From assembly GCA_963281255.1 (NCBI GenBank), contig OY725504.1:1-64000 (forward strand): a stretch of DNA of 64,000 nucleotides, read 5' to 3'. The notes under the pieces were generated by a model, which was not told the DNA's origin, did no database searches, and worked only from the letters and a program-made list of their open reading frames with translations. Positions 1-13,128 of this stretch are shown one piece after another (position 1 is the stretch's first letter; each line of letters begins with the position of its first letter). The DNA comes from Aphrocallistes beatrix. Its lineage: Eukaryota > Porifera > Hexactinellida > Sceptrulophora > Aphrocallistidae. The translations under genes were made by a program, and so were the position numbers.

Positions 1-3000
1 ATTCTTTTCTCAAATGGCACTGTACCCCCCCACACGCATTGAAAAATGCTCCAAATCACCCGATATTTCAATGGCTTCCAAACTGAAAATGCTCACTTTC
101 ACTTTGCTCTTATAACGTTTCTTACAGAAAATGCCTAGCTTCGCTCTCCTTTGGCCACATTCTTTTCTCAAAATGGCACTGTACCCCCCACACGCATTGA
201 AAAATGCTCCAAATCACCCGATATTTCAATGGCTTCCAAACTGAAAATGCTCACTTTCACTTTGCTCTTATAACGTTTCTTACAGAAAATGCCTAGCTTC
301 GCTCTCCTTTGGCCACATTCTTTTCTCAAAATGGCACTGTACCCCCCCACACGCATTGAAAAATGCTCCAAATCACCCGATATTTCAATGGCTTCCAAAC
401 TGAAAATGCTCACTTTCACTTTGCTCTTATAACGTTTCTTACAGAAAATGCCTAGCTTCGCTCTCCTTTGGCCACATTCTTTTCTCAAAATGGCACTGTA
501 CCCCCCACACGCATTGAAAAATGCTCCAAATCACCCGATATTTCAATGGCTTCCAAACTGAAAATGCTCACTTTCACTTTGCTCTTATAACGTTTCTTAC
601 AGAAAATGCCTAGCTTCGCTCTCCTTTGGCCACATTCTTTTCTCAAAATGGCACTGTACCCCCCCACACGCATTGAAAAATGCTCCAAATCACCCGATAT
701 TTCAATGGCTTCCAAACTGAAAATGCTCACTTTCACTTTGCTCTTATAACGTTTCTTACAGAAAATGCCTAGCTTCGCTCTCCTTTGGCCACATTCTTTT
801 CTCAAAATGGCACTGTACCCCCCCACACGCATTGAAAAATGCTCCAAATCACCCGATATTTCAATGGCTTCCAAACTGAAAATGCTCACTTTCACTTTGC
901 TCTTATAACGTTTCTTACAGAAAATGCCTAGCTTCGCTCTCCTTTGGCCACATTCTTTTCTCAAAATGGCACTGTACCCCCCCACACGCATTGAAAAATG
1001 CTCCAAATCACCCGATATTTCAATGGCTTCCAAACTGAAAATGCTCACTTTCACTTTGCTCTTATAACGTTTCTTACAGAAAATGCCTAGCTTCGCTCTC
1101 CTTTGGCCACATTCTTTTCTCAAAATGGCACTGTACCCCCCCACACGCATTGAAAAATGCTCCAAATCACCCGATATTTCAATGGCTTCCAAACTGAAAA
1201 TGCTCACTTTCACTTTGCTCTTATAACGTTTCTTACAGAAAATGCCTAGCTTCGCTCTCCTTTGGCCACATTCTTTTCTCAAAATGGCACTGTACCCCCC
1301 CACACGCATTGAAAAATGCTCCAAATCACCCGATATTTCAATGGCTTCCAAACTGAAAATGCTCACTTTCACTTTGCTCTTATAACGTTTCTTACAGAAA
1401 ATGCCTAGCTTCGCTCTCCTTTGGCCACATTCTTTTCTCAAAATGGCACTGTACCCCCCCACACGCATTGAAAAATGCTCCAAATCACCCGATATTTCAA
1501 TGGCTTCCAAACTGAAAATGCTCACTTTCACTTTGCTCTTATAACGTTTCTTACAGAAAATGCCTAGCTTCGCTCTCCTTTGGCCACATTCTTTTCTCAA
1601 AATGGCACTGTACCCCCCCACACGCATTGAAAAATGCTCCAAATCACCCGATATTTCAATGGCTTCCAAACTGAAAATGCTCACTTTCACTTTGCTCTTA
1701 TAACGTTTCTTACAGAAAATGCCTAGCTTCGCTCTCCTTTGGCCACATTCTTTTCTCAAAATGGCACTGTACCCCCCCACACGCATTGAAAAATGCTCCA
1801 AATCACCCGATATTTCAATGGCTTCCAAACTGAAAATGCTCACTTTCACTTTGCTCTTATAACGTTTCTTACAGAAAATGCCTAGCTTCGCTCTCCTTTG
1901 GCCACATTCTTTTCTCAAAATGGCACTGTACCCCCCCACACGCATTGAAAAATGCTCCAAATCACCCGATATTTCAATGGCTTCCAAACTGAAAATGCTC
2001 ACTTTCACTTTGCTCTTATAACGTTTCTTACAGAAAATGCCTAGCTTCGCTCTCCTTTGGCCACATTCTTTTCTCAAAATGGCACTGTACCCCCCCACAC
2101 GCATTGAAAAATGCTCCAAATCACCCGATATTTCAATGGCTTCCAAACTGAAAATGCTCACTTTCACTTTGCTCTTATAACGTTTCTTACAGAAAATGCC
2201 TAGCTTCGCTCTCCTTTGGCCACATTCTTTTCTCAAAATGGCACTGTACCCCCCCACACGCATTGAAAAATGCTCCAAATCACCCGATATTTCAATGGCT
2301 TCCAAACTGAAAATGCTCACTTTCACTTTGCTCTTATAACGTTTCTTACAGAAAATGCCTAGCTTCGCTCTCCTTTGGCCACATTCTTTTCTCAAAATGG
2401 CACTGTACCCCCCCACACGCATTGAAAAATGCTCCAAATCACCCGATATTTCAATGGCTTCCAAACTGAAAATGCTCACTTTCACTTTGCTCTTATAACG
2501 TTTCTTACAGAAAATGCCTAGCTTCGCTCTCCTTTGGCCACATTCTTTTCTCAAAATGGCACTGTACCCCCCCACACGCATTGAAAAATGCTCCAAATCA
2601 CCCGATATTTCAATGGCTTCCAAACTGAAAATGCTCACTTTCACTTTGCTCTTATAACGTTTCTTACAGAAAATGCCTAGCTTCGCTCTCCTTTGGCCAC
2701 ATTCTTTTCTCAAAATGGCACTGTACCCCCCCACACGCATTGAAAAATGCTCCAAATCACCCGATATTTCAATGGCTTCCAAACTGAAAATGCTCACTTT
2801 CACTTTGCTCTTATAACGTTTCTTACAGAAAATGCCTAGCTTCGCTCTCCTTTGGCCACATTCTTTTCTCAAAATGGCACTGTACCCCCCCACACGCATT
2901 GAAAAATGCTCCAAATCACCCGATATTTCAATGGCTTCCAAACTGAAAATGCTCACTTTCACTTTGCTCTTATAACGTTTCTTACAGAAAATGCCTAGCT

Positions 3001-6000
3001 TCGCTCTCCTTTGGCCACATTCTTTTCTCAAAATGGCACTGTACCCCCCCACACGCATTGAAAAATGCTCCAAATCACCCGATATTTCAATGGCTTCCAA
3101 ACTGAAAATGCTCACTTTCACTTTGCTCTTATAACGTTTCTTACAGAAAATGCCTAGCTTCGCTCTCCTTTGGCCACATTCTTTTCTCAAAATGGCACTG
3201 TACCCCCCCACACGCATTGAAAAATGCTCCAAATCACCCGATATTTCAATGGCTTCCAAACTGAAAATGCTCACTTTCACTTTGCTCTTATAACGTTTCT
3301 TACAGAAAATGCCTAGCTTCGCTCTCCTTTGGCCACATTCTTTTCTCAAAATGGCACTGTACCCCCCCACACGCATTGAAAAATGCTCCAAATCACCCGA
3401 TATTTCAATGGCTTCCAAACTGAAAATGCTCACTTTCACTTTGCTCTTATAACGTTTCTTACAGAAAATGCCTAGCTTCGCTCTCCTTTGGCCACATTCT
3501 TTTCTCAAAATGGCACTGTACCCCCCCACACGCATTGAAAAATGCTCCAAATCACCCGATATTTCAATGGCTTCCAAACTGAAAATGCTCACTTTCACTT
3601 TGCTCTTATAACGTTTCTTACAGAAAATGCCTAGCTTCGCTCTCCTTTGGCCACATTCTTTTCTCAAAATGGCACTGTACCCCCCCACACGCATTGAAAA
3701 ATGCTCCAAATCACCCGATATTTCAATGGCTTCCAAACTGAAAATGCTCACTTTCACTTTGCTCTTATAACGTTTCTTACAGAAAATGCCTAGCTTCGCT
3801 CTCCTTTGGCCACATTCTTTTCTCAAAATGGCACTGTACCCCCCCACACGCATTGAAAAATGCTCCAAATCACCCGATATTTCAATGGCTTCCAAACTGA
3901 AAATGCTCACTTTCACTTTGCTCTTATAACGTTTCTTACAGAAAATGCCTAGCTTCGCTCTCCTTTGGCCACATTCTTTTCTCAAAATGGCACTGTACCC
4001 CCCCACACGCATTGAAAAATGCTCCAAATCACCCGATATTTCAATGGCTTCCAAACTGAAAATGCTCACTTTCACTTTGCTCTTATAACGTTTCTTACAG
4101 AAAATGCCTAGCTTCGCTCTCCTTTGGCCACATTCTTTTCTCAAAATGGCACTGTACCCCCCCACACGCATTGAAAAATGCTCCAAATCACCCGATATTT
4201 CAATGGCTTCCAAACTGAAAATGCTCACTTTCACTTTGCTCTTATAACGTTTCTTACAGAAAATGCCTAGCTTCGCTCTCCTTTGGCCACATTCTTTTCT
4301 CAAAATGGCACTGTACCCCCCCACACGCATTGAAAAATGCTCCAAATCACCCGATATTTCAATGGCTTCCAAACTGAAAATGCTCACTTTCACTTTGCTC
4401 TTATAACGTTTCTTACAGAAAATGCCTAGCTTCGCTCTCCTTTGGCCACATTCTTTTCTCAAAATGGCACTGTACCCCCCCACACGCATTGAAAAATGCT
4501 CCAAATCACCCGATATTTCAATGGCTTCCAAACTGAAAATGCTCACTTTCACTTTGCTCTTATAACGTTTCTTACAGAAAATGCCTAGCTTCGCTCTCCT
4601 TTGGCCACATTCTTTTCTCAAAATGGCACTGTACCCCCCCACACGCATTGAAAAATGCTCCAAATCACCCGATATTTCAATGGCTTCCAAACTGAAAATG
4701 CTCACTTTCACTTTGCTCTTATAACGTTTCTTACAGAAAATGCCTAGCTTCGCTCTCCTTTGGCCACATTCTTTTCTCAAAATGGCACTGTACCCCCCCA
4801 CACGCATTGAAAAATGCTCCAAATCACCCGATATTTCAATGGCTTCCAAACTGAAAATGCTCACTTTCACTTTGCTCTTATAACGTTTCTTACAGAAAAT
4901 GCCTAGCTTCGCTCTCCTTTGGCCACATTCTTTTCTCAAAATGGCACTGTACCCCCCCACACGCATTGAAAAATGCTCCAAATCACCCGATATTTCAATG
5001 GCTTCCAAACTGAAAATGCTCACTTTCACTTTGCTCTTATAACGTTTCTTACAGAAAATGCCTAGCTTCGCTCTCCTTTGGCCACATTCTTTTCTCAAAA
5101 TGGCACTGTACCCCCCCACACGCATTGAAAAATGCTCCAAATCACCCGATATTTCAATGGCTTCCAAACTGAAAATGCTCACTTTCACTTTGCTCTTATA
5201 ACGTTTCTTACAGAAAATGCCTAGCTTCGCTCTCCTTTGGCCACATTCTTTTCTCAAAATGGCACTGTACCCCCCCACACGCATTGAAAAATGCTCCAAA
5301 TCACCCGATATTTCAATGGCTTCCAAACTGAAAATGCTCACTTTCACTTTGCTCTTATAACGTTTCTTACAGAAAATGCCTAGCTTCGCTCTCCTTTGGC
5401 CACATTCTTTTCTCAAAATGGCACTGTACCCCCCCACACGCATTGAAAAATGCTCCAAATCACCCGATATTTCAATGGCTTCCAAACTGAAAATGCTCAC
5501 TTTCACTTTGCTCTTATAACGTTTCTTACAGAAAATGCCTAGCTTCGCTCTCCTTTGGCCACATTCTTTTCTCAAAATGGCACTGTACCCCCCCACACGC
5601 ATTGAAAAATGCTCCAAATCACCCGATATTTCAATGGCTTCCAAACTGAAAATGCTCACTTTCACTTTGCTCTTATAACGTTTCTTACAGAAAATGCCTA
5701 GCTTCGCTCTCCTTTGGCCACATTCTTTTCTCAAAATGGCACTGTACCCCCCCACACGCATTGAAAAATGCTCCAAATCACCCGATATTTCAATGGCTTC
5801 CAAACTGAAAATGCTCACTTTCACTTTGCTCTTATAACGTTTCTTACAGAAAATGCCTAGCTTCGCTCTCCTTTGGCCACATTCTTTTCTCAAAATGGCA
5901 CTGTACCCCCCCACACGCATTGAAAAATGCTCCAAATCACCCGATATTTCAATGGCTTCCAAACTGAAAATGCTCACTTTCACTTTGCTCTTATAACGTT

Positions 6001-9000
6001 TCTTACAGAAAATGCCTAGCTTCGCTCTCCTTTGGCCACATTCTTTTCTCAAAATGGCACTGTACCCCCCCACACGCATTGAAAAATGCTCCAAATCACC
6101 CGATATTTCAATGGCTTCCAAACTGAAAATGCTCACTTTCACTTTGCTCTTATAACGTTTCTTACAGAAAATGCCTAGCTTCGCTCTCCTTTGGCCACAT
6201 TCTTTTCTCAAAATGGCACTGTACCCCCCCACACGCATTGAAAAATGCTCCAAATCACCCGATATTTCAATGGCTTCCAAACTGAAAATGCTCACTTTCA
6301 CTTTGCTCTTATAACGTTTCTTACAGAAAATGCCTAGCTTCGCTCTCCTTTGGCCACATTCTTTTCTCAAAATGGCACTGTACCCCCCCACACGCATTGA
6401 AAAATGCTCCAAATCACCCGATATTTCAATGGCTTCCAAACTGAAAATGCTCACTTTCACTTTGCTCTTATAACGTTTCTTACAGAAAATGCCTAGCTTC
6501 GCTCTCCTTTGGCCACATTCTTTTCTCAAAATGGCACTGTACCCCCCCACACGCATTGAAAAATGCTCCAAATCACCCGATATTTCAATGGCTTCCAAAC
6601 TGAAAATGCTCACTTTCACTTTGCTCTTATAACGTTTCTTACAGAAAATGCCTAGCTTCGCTCTCCTTTGGCCACATTCTTTTCTCAAAATGGCACTGTA
6701 CCCCCCCACACGCATTGAAAAATGCTCCAAATCACCCGATATTTCAATGGCTTCCAAACTGAAAATGCTCACTTTCACTTTGCTCTTATAACGTTTCTTA
6801 CAGAAAATGCCTAGCTTCGCTCTCCTTTGGCCACATTCTTTTCTCAAAATGGCACTGTACCCCCCCACACGCATTGAAAAATGCTCCAAATCACCCGATA
6901 TTTCAATGGCTTCCAAACTGAAAATGCTCACTTTCACTTTGCTCTTATAACGTTTCTTACAGAAAATGCCTAGCTTCGCTCTCCTTTGGCCACATTCTTT
7001 TCTCAAAATGGCACTGTACCCCCCCACACGCATTGAAAAATGCTCCAAATCACCCGATATTTCAATGGCTTCCAAACTGAAAATGCTCACTTTCACTTTG
7101 CTCTTATAACGTTTCTTACAGAAAATGCCTAGCTTCGCTCTCCTTTGGCCACATTCTTTTCTCAAAATGGCACTGTACCCCCCCACACGCATTGAAAAAT
7201 GCTCCAAATCACCCGATATTTCAATGGCTTCCAAACTGAAAATGCTCACTTTCACTTTGCTCTTATAACGTTTCTTACAGAAAATGCCTAGCTTCGCTCT
7301 CCTTTGGCCACATTCTTTTCTCAAAATGGCACTGTACCCCCCCACACGCATTGAAAAATGCTCCAAATCACCCGATATTTCAATGGCTTCCAAACTGAAA
7401 ATGCTCACTTTCACTTTGCTCTTATAACGTTTCTTACAGAAAATGCCTAGCTTCGCTCTCCTTTGGCCACATTCTTTTCTCAAAATGGCACTGTACCCCC
7501 CCACACGCATTGAAAAATGCTCCAAATCACCCGATATTTCAATGGCTTCCAAACTGAAAATGCTCACTTTCACTTTGCTCTTATAACGTTTCTTACAGAA
7601 AATGCCTAGCTTCGCTCTCCTTTGGCCACATTCTTTTCTCAAAATGGCACTGTACCCCCCCACACGCATTGAAAAATGCTCCAAATCACCCGATATTTCA
7701 ATGGCTTCCAAACTGAAAATGCTCACTTTCACTTTGCTCTTATAACGTTTCTTACAGAAAATGCCTAGCTTCGCTCTCCTTTGGCCACATTCTTTTCTCA
7801 AAATGGCACTGTACCCCCCCACACGCATTGAAAAATGCTCCAAATCACCCGATATTTCAATGGCTTCCAAACTGAAAATGCTCACTTTCACTTTGCTCTT
7901 ATAACGTTTCTTACAGAAAATGCCTAGCTTCGCTCTCCTTTGGCCACATTCTTTTCTCAAAATGGCACTGTACCCCCCCACACGCATTGAAAAATGCTCC
8001 AAATCACCCGATATTTCAATGGCTTCCAAACTGAAAATGCTCACTTTCACTTTGCTCTTATAACGTTTCTTACAGAAAATGCCTAGCTTCGCTCTCCTTT
8101 GGCCACATTCTTTTCTCAAAATGGCACTGTACCCCCCCACACGCATTGAAAAATGCTCCAAATCACCCGATATTTCAATGGCTTCCAAACTGAAAATGCT
8201 CACTTTCACTTTGCTCTTATAACGTTTCTTACAGAAAATGCCTAGCTTCGCTCTCCTTTGGCCACATTCTTTTCTCAAAATGGCACTGTACCCCCCCACA
8301 CGCATTGAAAAATGCTCCAAATCACCCGATATTTCAATGGCTTCCAAACTGAAAATGCTCACTTTCACTTTGCTCTTATAACGTTTCTTACAGAAAATGC
8401 CTAGCTTCGCTCTCCTTTGGCCACATTCTTTTCTCAAAATGGCACTGTACCCCCCCACACGCATTGAAAAATGCTCCAAATCACCCGATATTTCAATGGC
8501 TTCCAAACTGAAAATGCTCACTTTCACTTTGCTCTTATAACGTTTCTTACAGAAAATGCCTAGCTTCGCTCTCCTTTGGCCACATTCTTTTCTCAAAATG
8601 GCACTGTACCCCCCCACACGCATTGAAAAATGCTCCAAATCACCCGATATTTCAATGGCTTCCAAACTGAAAATGCTCACTTTCACTTTGCTCTTATAAC
8701 GTTTCTTACAGAAAATGCCTAGCTTCGCTCTCCTTTGGCCACATTCTTTTCTCAAAATGGCACTGTACCCCCCCACACGCATTGAAAAATGCTCCAAATC
8801 ACCCGATATTTCAATGGCTTCCAAACTGAAAATGCTCACTTTCACTTTGCTCTTATAACGTTTCTTACAGAAAATGCCTAGCTTCGCTCTCCTTTGGCCA
8901 CATTCTTTTCTCAAAATGGCACTGTACCCCCCCACACGCATTGAAAAATGCTCCAAATCACCCGATATTTCAATGGCTTCCAAACTGAAAATGCTCACTT

Positions 9001-10491
9001 TCACTTTGCTCTTATAACGTTTCTTACAGAAAATGCCTAGCTTCGCTCTCCTTTGGCCACATTCTTTTCTCAAAATGGCACTGTACCCCCCCACACGCAT
9101 TGAAAAATGCTCCAAATCACCCGATATTTCAATGGCTTCCAAACTGAAAATGCTCACTTTCACTTTGCTCTTATAACGTTTCTTACAGAAAATGCCTAGC
9201 TTCGCTCTCCTTTGGCCACATTCTTTTCTCAAAATGGCACTGTACCCCCCCACACGCATTGAAAAATGCTCCAAATCACCCGATATTTCAATGGCTTCCA
9301 AACTGAAAATGCTCACTTTCACTTTGCTCTTATAACGTTTCTTACAGAAAATGCCTAGCTTCGCTCTCCTTTGGCCACATTCTTTTCTCAAAATGGCACT
9401 GTACCCCCCCACACGCATTGAAAAATGCTCCAAATCACCCGATATTTCAATGGCTTCCAAACTGAAAATGCTCACTTTCACTTTGCTCTTATAACGTTTC
9501 TTACAGAAAATGCCTAGCTTCGCTCTCCTTTGGCCACATTCTTTTCTCAAAATGGCACTGTACCCCCCCACACGCATTGAAAAATGCTCCAAATCACCCG
9601 ATATTTCAATGGCTTCCAAACTGAAAATGCTCACTTTCACTTTGCTCTTATAACGTTTCTTACAGAAAATGCCTAGCTTCGCTCTCCTTTGGCCACATTC
9701 TTTTCTCAAAATGGCACTGTACCCCCCCACACGCATTGAAAAATGCTCCAAATCACCCGATATTTCAATGGCTTCCAAACTGAAAATGCTCACTTTCACT
9801 TTGCTCTTATAACGTTTCTTACAGAAAATGCCTAGCTTCGCTCTCCTTTGGCCACATTCTTTTCTCAAAATGGCACTGTACCCCCCCACACGCATTGAAA
9901 AATGCTCCAAATCACCCGATATTTCAATGGCTTCCAAACTGAAAATGCTCACTTTCACTTTGCTCTTATAACGTTTCTTACAGAAAATGCCTAGCTTCGC
10001 TCTCCTTTGGCCACATTCTTTTCTCAAAATGGCACTGTACCCCCCCACACGCATTGAAAAATGCTCCAAATCACCCGATATTTCAATGGCTTCCAAACTG
10101 AAAATGCTCACTTTCACTTTGCTCTTATAACGTTTCTTACAGAAAATGCCTAGCTTCGCTCTCCTTTGGCCACATTCTTTTCTCAAAATGGCACTGTACC
10201 CCCCCACACGCATTGAAAAATGCTCCAAATCACCCGATATTTCAATGGCTTCCAAACTGAAAATGCTCACTTTCACTTTGCTCTTATAACGTTTCTTACA
10301 GAAAATGCCTAGCTTCGCTCTCCTTTGGCCACATTCTTTTCTCAAAATGGCACTGTACCCCCCCACACGCATTGAAAAATGCTCCAAATCACCCGATATT
10401 TCAATGGCTTCCAAACTGAAAATGCTCACTTTCACTTTGCTCTTATAACGTTTCTTACAGAAAATGCCTAGCTTCGCTCTCCTTTGGCCAC
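1..10491. repeat. 159-bp satellite array, 66 tandem copies
   Basis: Head-to-tail copies start at 1, 159, 317, 476, 634, 793 and then every 159 bases to 10333; the last ends at 10491 and sequence diverges after it. Units 1, 2 and 4 are 158 bp (one lost A in unit 1, a 6-C instead of 7-C run in units 2 and 4). From 793 on I see no difference between copies by eye. The array reaches the left edge of the window, so its true length is unknown. Because 159 is divisible by three and one minus-strand frame lacks stops, a 3316-codon open frame spans 485-10435; I treat that as a by-product of the repeat, not a gene. Centromeric or other heterochromatic satellite is the natural reading but is inference. 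Confidence 0.98.
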
Positions 10492-10496
10492 ATTCC

Positions 10497-11085
10497 TTAT
10501 TGAATTACAATAACAAGCGAGCTTTGCTTCATTTCGCTGCGCGGCTTGCGGACACTTTGTATCCGCCGGAGGCTCCCTTCGGGCGCCTTTAGAAATGAGT
10601 GGGGTGCGAATTACCACTGGCTTCACTACCATCAGAGTTGCACGCGGGGCGGGCTGGCTCGCACGCCCGCAACATGCTCGCACAATACATACTACTCAAC
10701 TACTGTCACGTAAGTCAAAGACAACATAACTCACCATCTCGTCTTGACCATCCGGGCGCAGATGATTTAAATCAAAATCCTTTATAATACAACTGAACCC
10801 ATGTTTCACTTCTCTTTCTTGGTTTACTTTGCTATTTTTTCTAACTAATTTTTCGTTGTTTTCTTTATTTTTCTCCACATTTAAGACGATTGCAAATGCT
10901 ATTTAGTATTGCTTATGTTGCCAGGTTAGATCTCATCGAATATGCATCGAAATTTTGTAAATTTTCAAGTGATATTGATTATAACAGTAAGACAGAAGTA
11001 TTTAGAGCTGTTATCTATCTTATAATTCATTAATTTGGGGCCAGCCGCGCAGCGCAAGCAAGCGAAGCGCACTTGTTAGAATTTA
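10497..11085. mobile_element. Foldback / MITE-like element with GC-rich inverted ends
   Basis: The left end (about 10510-10600) and the right end (about 11040-11085) are imperfect inverted repeats, each holding an AACAAG-type motif and a CGCTGCGCGGCT-type core. The left arm also contains a GC-rich segment with AGGCTCCCTTCGGGCG that recurs in reverse at 31500-31575. The interior (10747-10957) contains a stretch repeated directly at 11525-11600 and 11798-11873. It looks like a non-autonomous DNA element; no transposase is seen and I could not define a target-site duplication. Confidence 0.55.
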
Positions 11086-11260
11086 TCACAACTCATTTAC
11101 CAGTTTTAACGCTGTTTTTCTTTTCTAATGATGGATTTTTTTCGTCGCAAAAGTTTAGAAAATGGGTGGTGAAGAAGTTTGCTATAAGCTTGGAACTTAT
11201 CCTTCATCACATTTATATTTATGATGAATCAATTGATTTAATACAAATGCTAGAAATTAA

Positions 11261-11599
11261 TTTAGATCATTTATCCTTGGTCCAATCACAGACGACGAAA
11301 AATTAACAATATTCTCTGAAGTTATATGTTGTTATCCATGGTTCAAGAATGATTTAGTTAATCGAGATGGATTCTCTGCAGCTGAATGTGCTGGTGAGAC
11401 TCAAGGAGAGTATTTCAAGATTCCTGCGAAGTTCCATCCATCCAAGAGCTACGCGTTTCTTGTGCGTATGTTTGGATCCAAGGGAGAGAAACGTTCGTTT
11501 AGAACTGAGTGGTGTGCTAAGTGCCATTCGGGCGCAGATAATTTAAATCAAAGTTCTTTAAAATACAACTATTTCACTTATGTTGCTAGGTTTACTTAG
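11261..11599 (+). pseudogene. Coding relic of unknown family (113-codon open stretch without start)
   Basis: An open frame without a start codon reads as plausible globular protein: Asp/Glu-rich start, then WFKNDL, AECAGE, FKIPAKFHPSKSYAF, RSFRTEWCAKCHSG, ending at TAG 11597-11599. The segment just upstream is open in another frame, as if a frameshift broke a longer gene. A shortened copy of the C-terminal part (HPGADDLNQ, then stop) lies at about 10747-10787, so the relic belongs to a repeated family. I do not recognise the domain. Confidence 0.35.
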
Positions 11600-12120
11600 C
11601 TCTTATTCCAATTAATTCTTCGTTGCTTTCTTGTACAGTGAGTTTTTCTCAATTATTAGATTGATGAAGTGGAAATAGATTTACTCTCCCCTTCTACTCT
11701 GACACAAAAGTAACGTGTTGTTTTTGAATTCATTCAGGGACGTTTGTTGATTTATTTTCCCGAAAATTTACATTAATTAATGCACGCTGTTCTACATTTA
11801 AGACGATTGCAAATGCTATTTGGTATTGCTTATGTTGCCAGGTTAGATGTTCTCAAATATGTATCGAAATTTATATATTTATTTTCTAGTTTTATTCGTT
11901 TGAATCAAGACGCATAGTTGCCTACTTTCACAAGATATATTTACACCATAGCTTTGGGATTGGAGGGTTTAACAATCACTAAATGTATACTACTTATTCA
12001 CCCTTTCATTTCTGATTTGTTTCTACCCCATATGACTAATTTAATTGTTATTTCTATAAGTATAAGTTACAATAGCATACATCGTAATTAATTATGATAT
12101 CAAACATTAATGTTCACTCT
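11600..12120. other. AT-rich gap between repeats
   Basis: Apart from the direct repeat at 11798-11873 I see only AT-rich sequence without credible open frames, RNA genes or transposon ends. Confidence 0.6.
11798..11873 (+). repeat. Direct repeat of 10879-10957
   Basis: About 78 bases starting ATTTAAGACGATTGCAAATG match 10879-10957 with only a few differences. Together with the 10747/11525 pair this shows a segmental duplication, with spacing near 0.8-0.9 kb, inside the repeat-rich flank of the satellite. Confidence 0.8.
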
Positions 12121-12370
12121 TGTAGATTGCGGCGTAGCTTTTCCGAGGATATCCTGGAGCTGTAGCGTAGCTTTCCCGGAGATATTCTGTAGCTGTAACG
12201 TAGCTTTCCCGGAGATATGCTGTAGCTGTAACGTAGCTTTCCCGGAGATATCCTGTAGCTGTAACGTAGCTGTAACGTAGCTTTCCCGGAGATATCATGT
12301 AGTTGTAACGTAGCTTTCCCGGAGATATGCTGTAGCTGTAACGTAGCTTTCCCGGAGATATGATGTGGTT
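12121..12370. repeat. 33-bp minisatellite, about 7-8 copies
   Basis: The unit contains GTAACGTAGCTTTCCCGGAG and repeats every 33 bases; one copy carries an extra GTAACGTAGCT. The 33-base period (11 codons) keeps a short minus-strand frame open, but its composition is that of the repeat only. Confidence 0.9.
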
Positions 12371-12981
12371 GTGCTGTAGATGTGGCGTTGGTATCCAGTT
12401 GCTGTCACGTAGCTAGCTATGATGAGTTGGAGAGAGAAGCCCATCAGATGAGTCGTTTGGAAGAGTGATGGAGAGCGAAAAGGATCTGTTGAAATTGTTC
12501 GAAACTGTGTTCATCACTTGTATATATACTCTACACCGTCCCATGCAGGAGCAGACACCTGTCGCAACCTCCTGTCTATTGCAGTTATAATTAGAACTAA
12601 CTCAGTACTAAACACTTGTCAGAGGCAACACCTGCTTCAAAGGTGTCCACACTCTAGTCTAGTCGACAGGTGTTTAATCTTGCAGGTGTCTACTCCAGAT
12701 AATGATTGGCAGGTGCCTACTGACAGATGCCTACTGCTGTGTGGGACCGGGGAGAGTATATATACGGGTGAAGAAGCTGCAGAAACTATATTGCCGGCAA
12801 TATTCGCTACCTTCTTCAACGCTTCACCTCATCACCCCCGGGGGCATCGCTACACAGCCAACTCTCCAGCAGGTCAGTATTATCCTACTCTTACACTTGA
12901 CAAATAGAATTTACAAATAGACCGACCTGATCTTTTCTCTTTTAGAATTCTCACCGCCAGATTCAGGCTGAAGGACTTGGA
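12371..12981. other. Gene-free stretch, possible LTR-like fragment
   Basis: Two TATA-like strings lie at about 12519 (TATATATAC) and 12757 (TATATATACGGG). The segment also holds several copies of a CAGGTG(T/C)CTACT-type motif. This could be the promoter part of a degraded retroelement LTR, but no second LTR, primer-binding site or gag/pol frame was found. Confidence 0.25.
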
Positions 12982-13128
12982 CCAGATCTTCTGACTGATG
13001 GACTATCAGATCTTCTGACTTAGGGACTTCCAGATCTTCTGACTGAGGGACTATCAGATCTTCTGACTGAGGGACTACCAGATCTTCAGACTGAGGGACT
13101 ACCAGATCTTCAGACTGAGGGACTTCCA
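12982..13128. repeat. 24-bp minisatellite, about 6 copies
   Basis: The unit CAGATCTTCTGACTGAGGGA plus four bases repeats every 24 bases with point variants. It keeps a short minus-strand frame open (repeated VPQSEDL) that has no other sign of being a gene. Confidence 0.9.

Noticed and set aside
485-10435. 3316-codon minus-strand open frame as a giant gene
   Set aside because: It is purely the satellite unit read in a stop-free frame; no start context, no unique sequence, and frameshifts where units are 158 bp.
12518-12907. 129-codon frame as a gene
   Set aside because: No domain, composition follows TATA-like and repeat motifs, and three overlapping frames are equally open.
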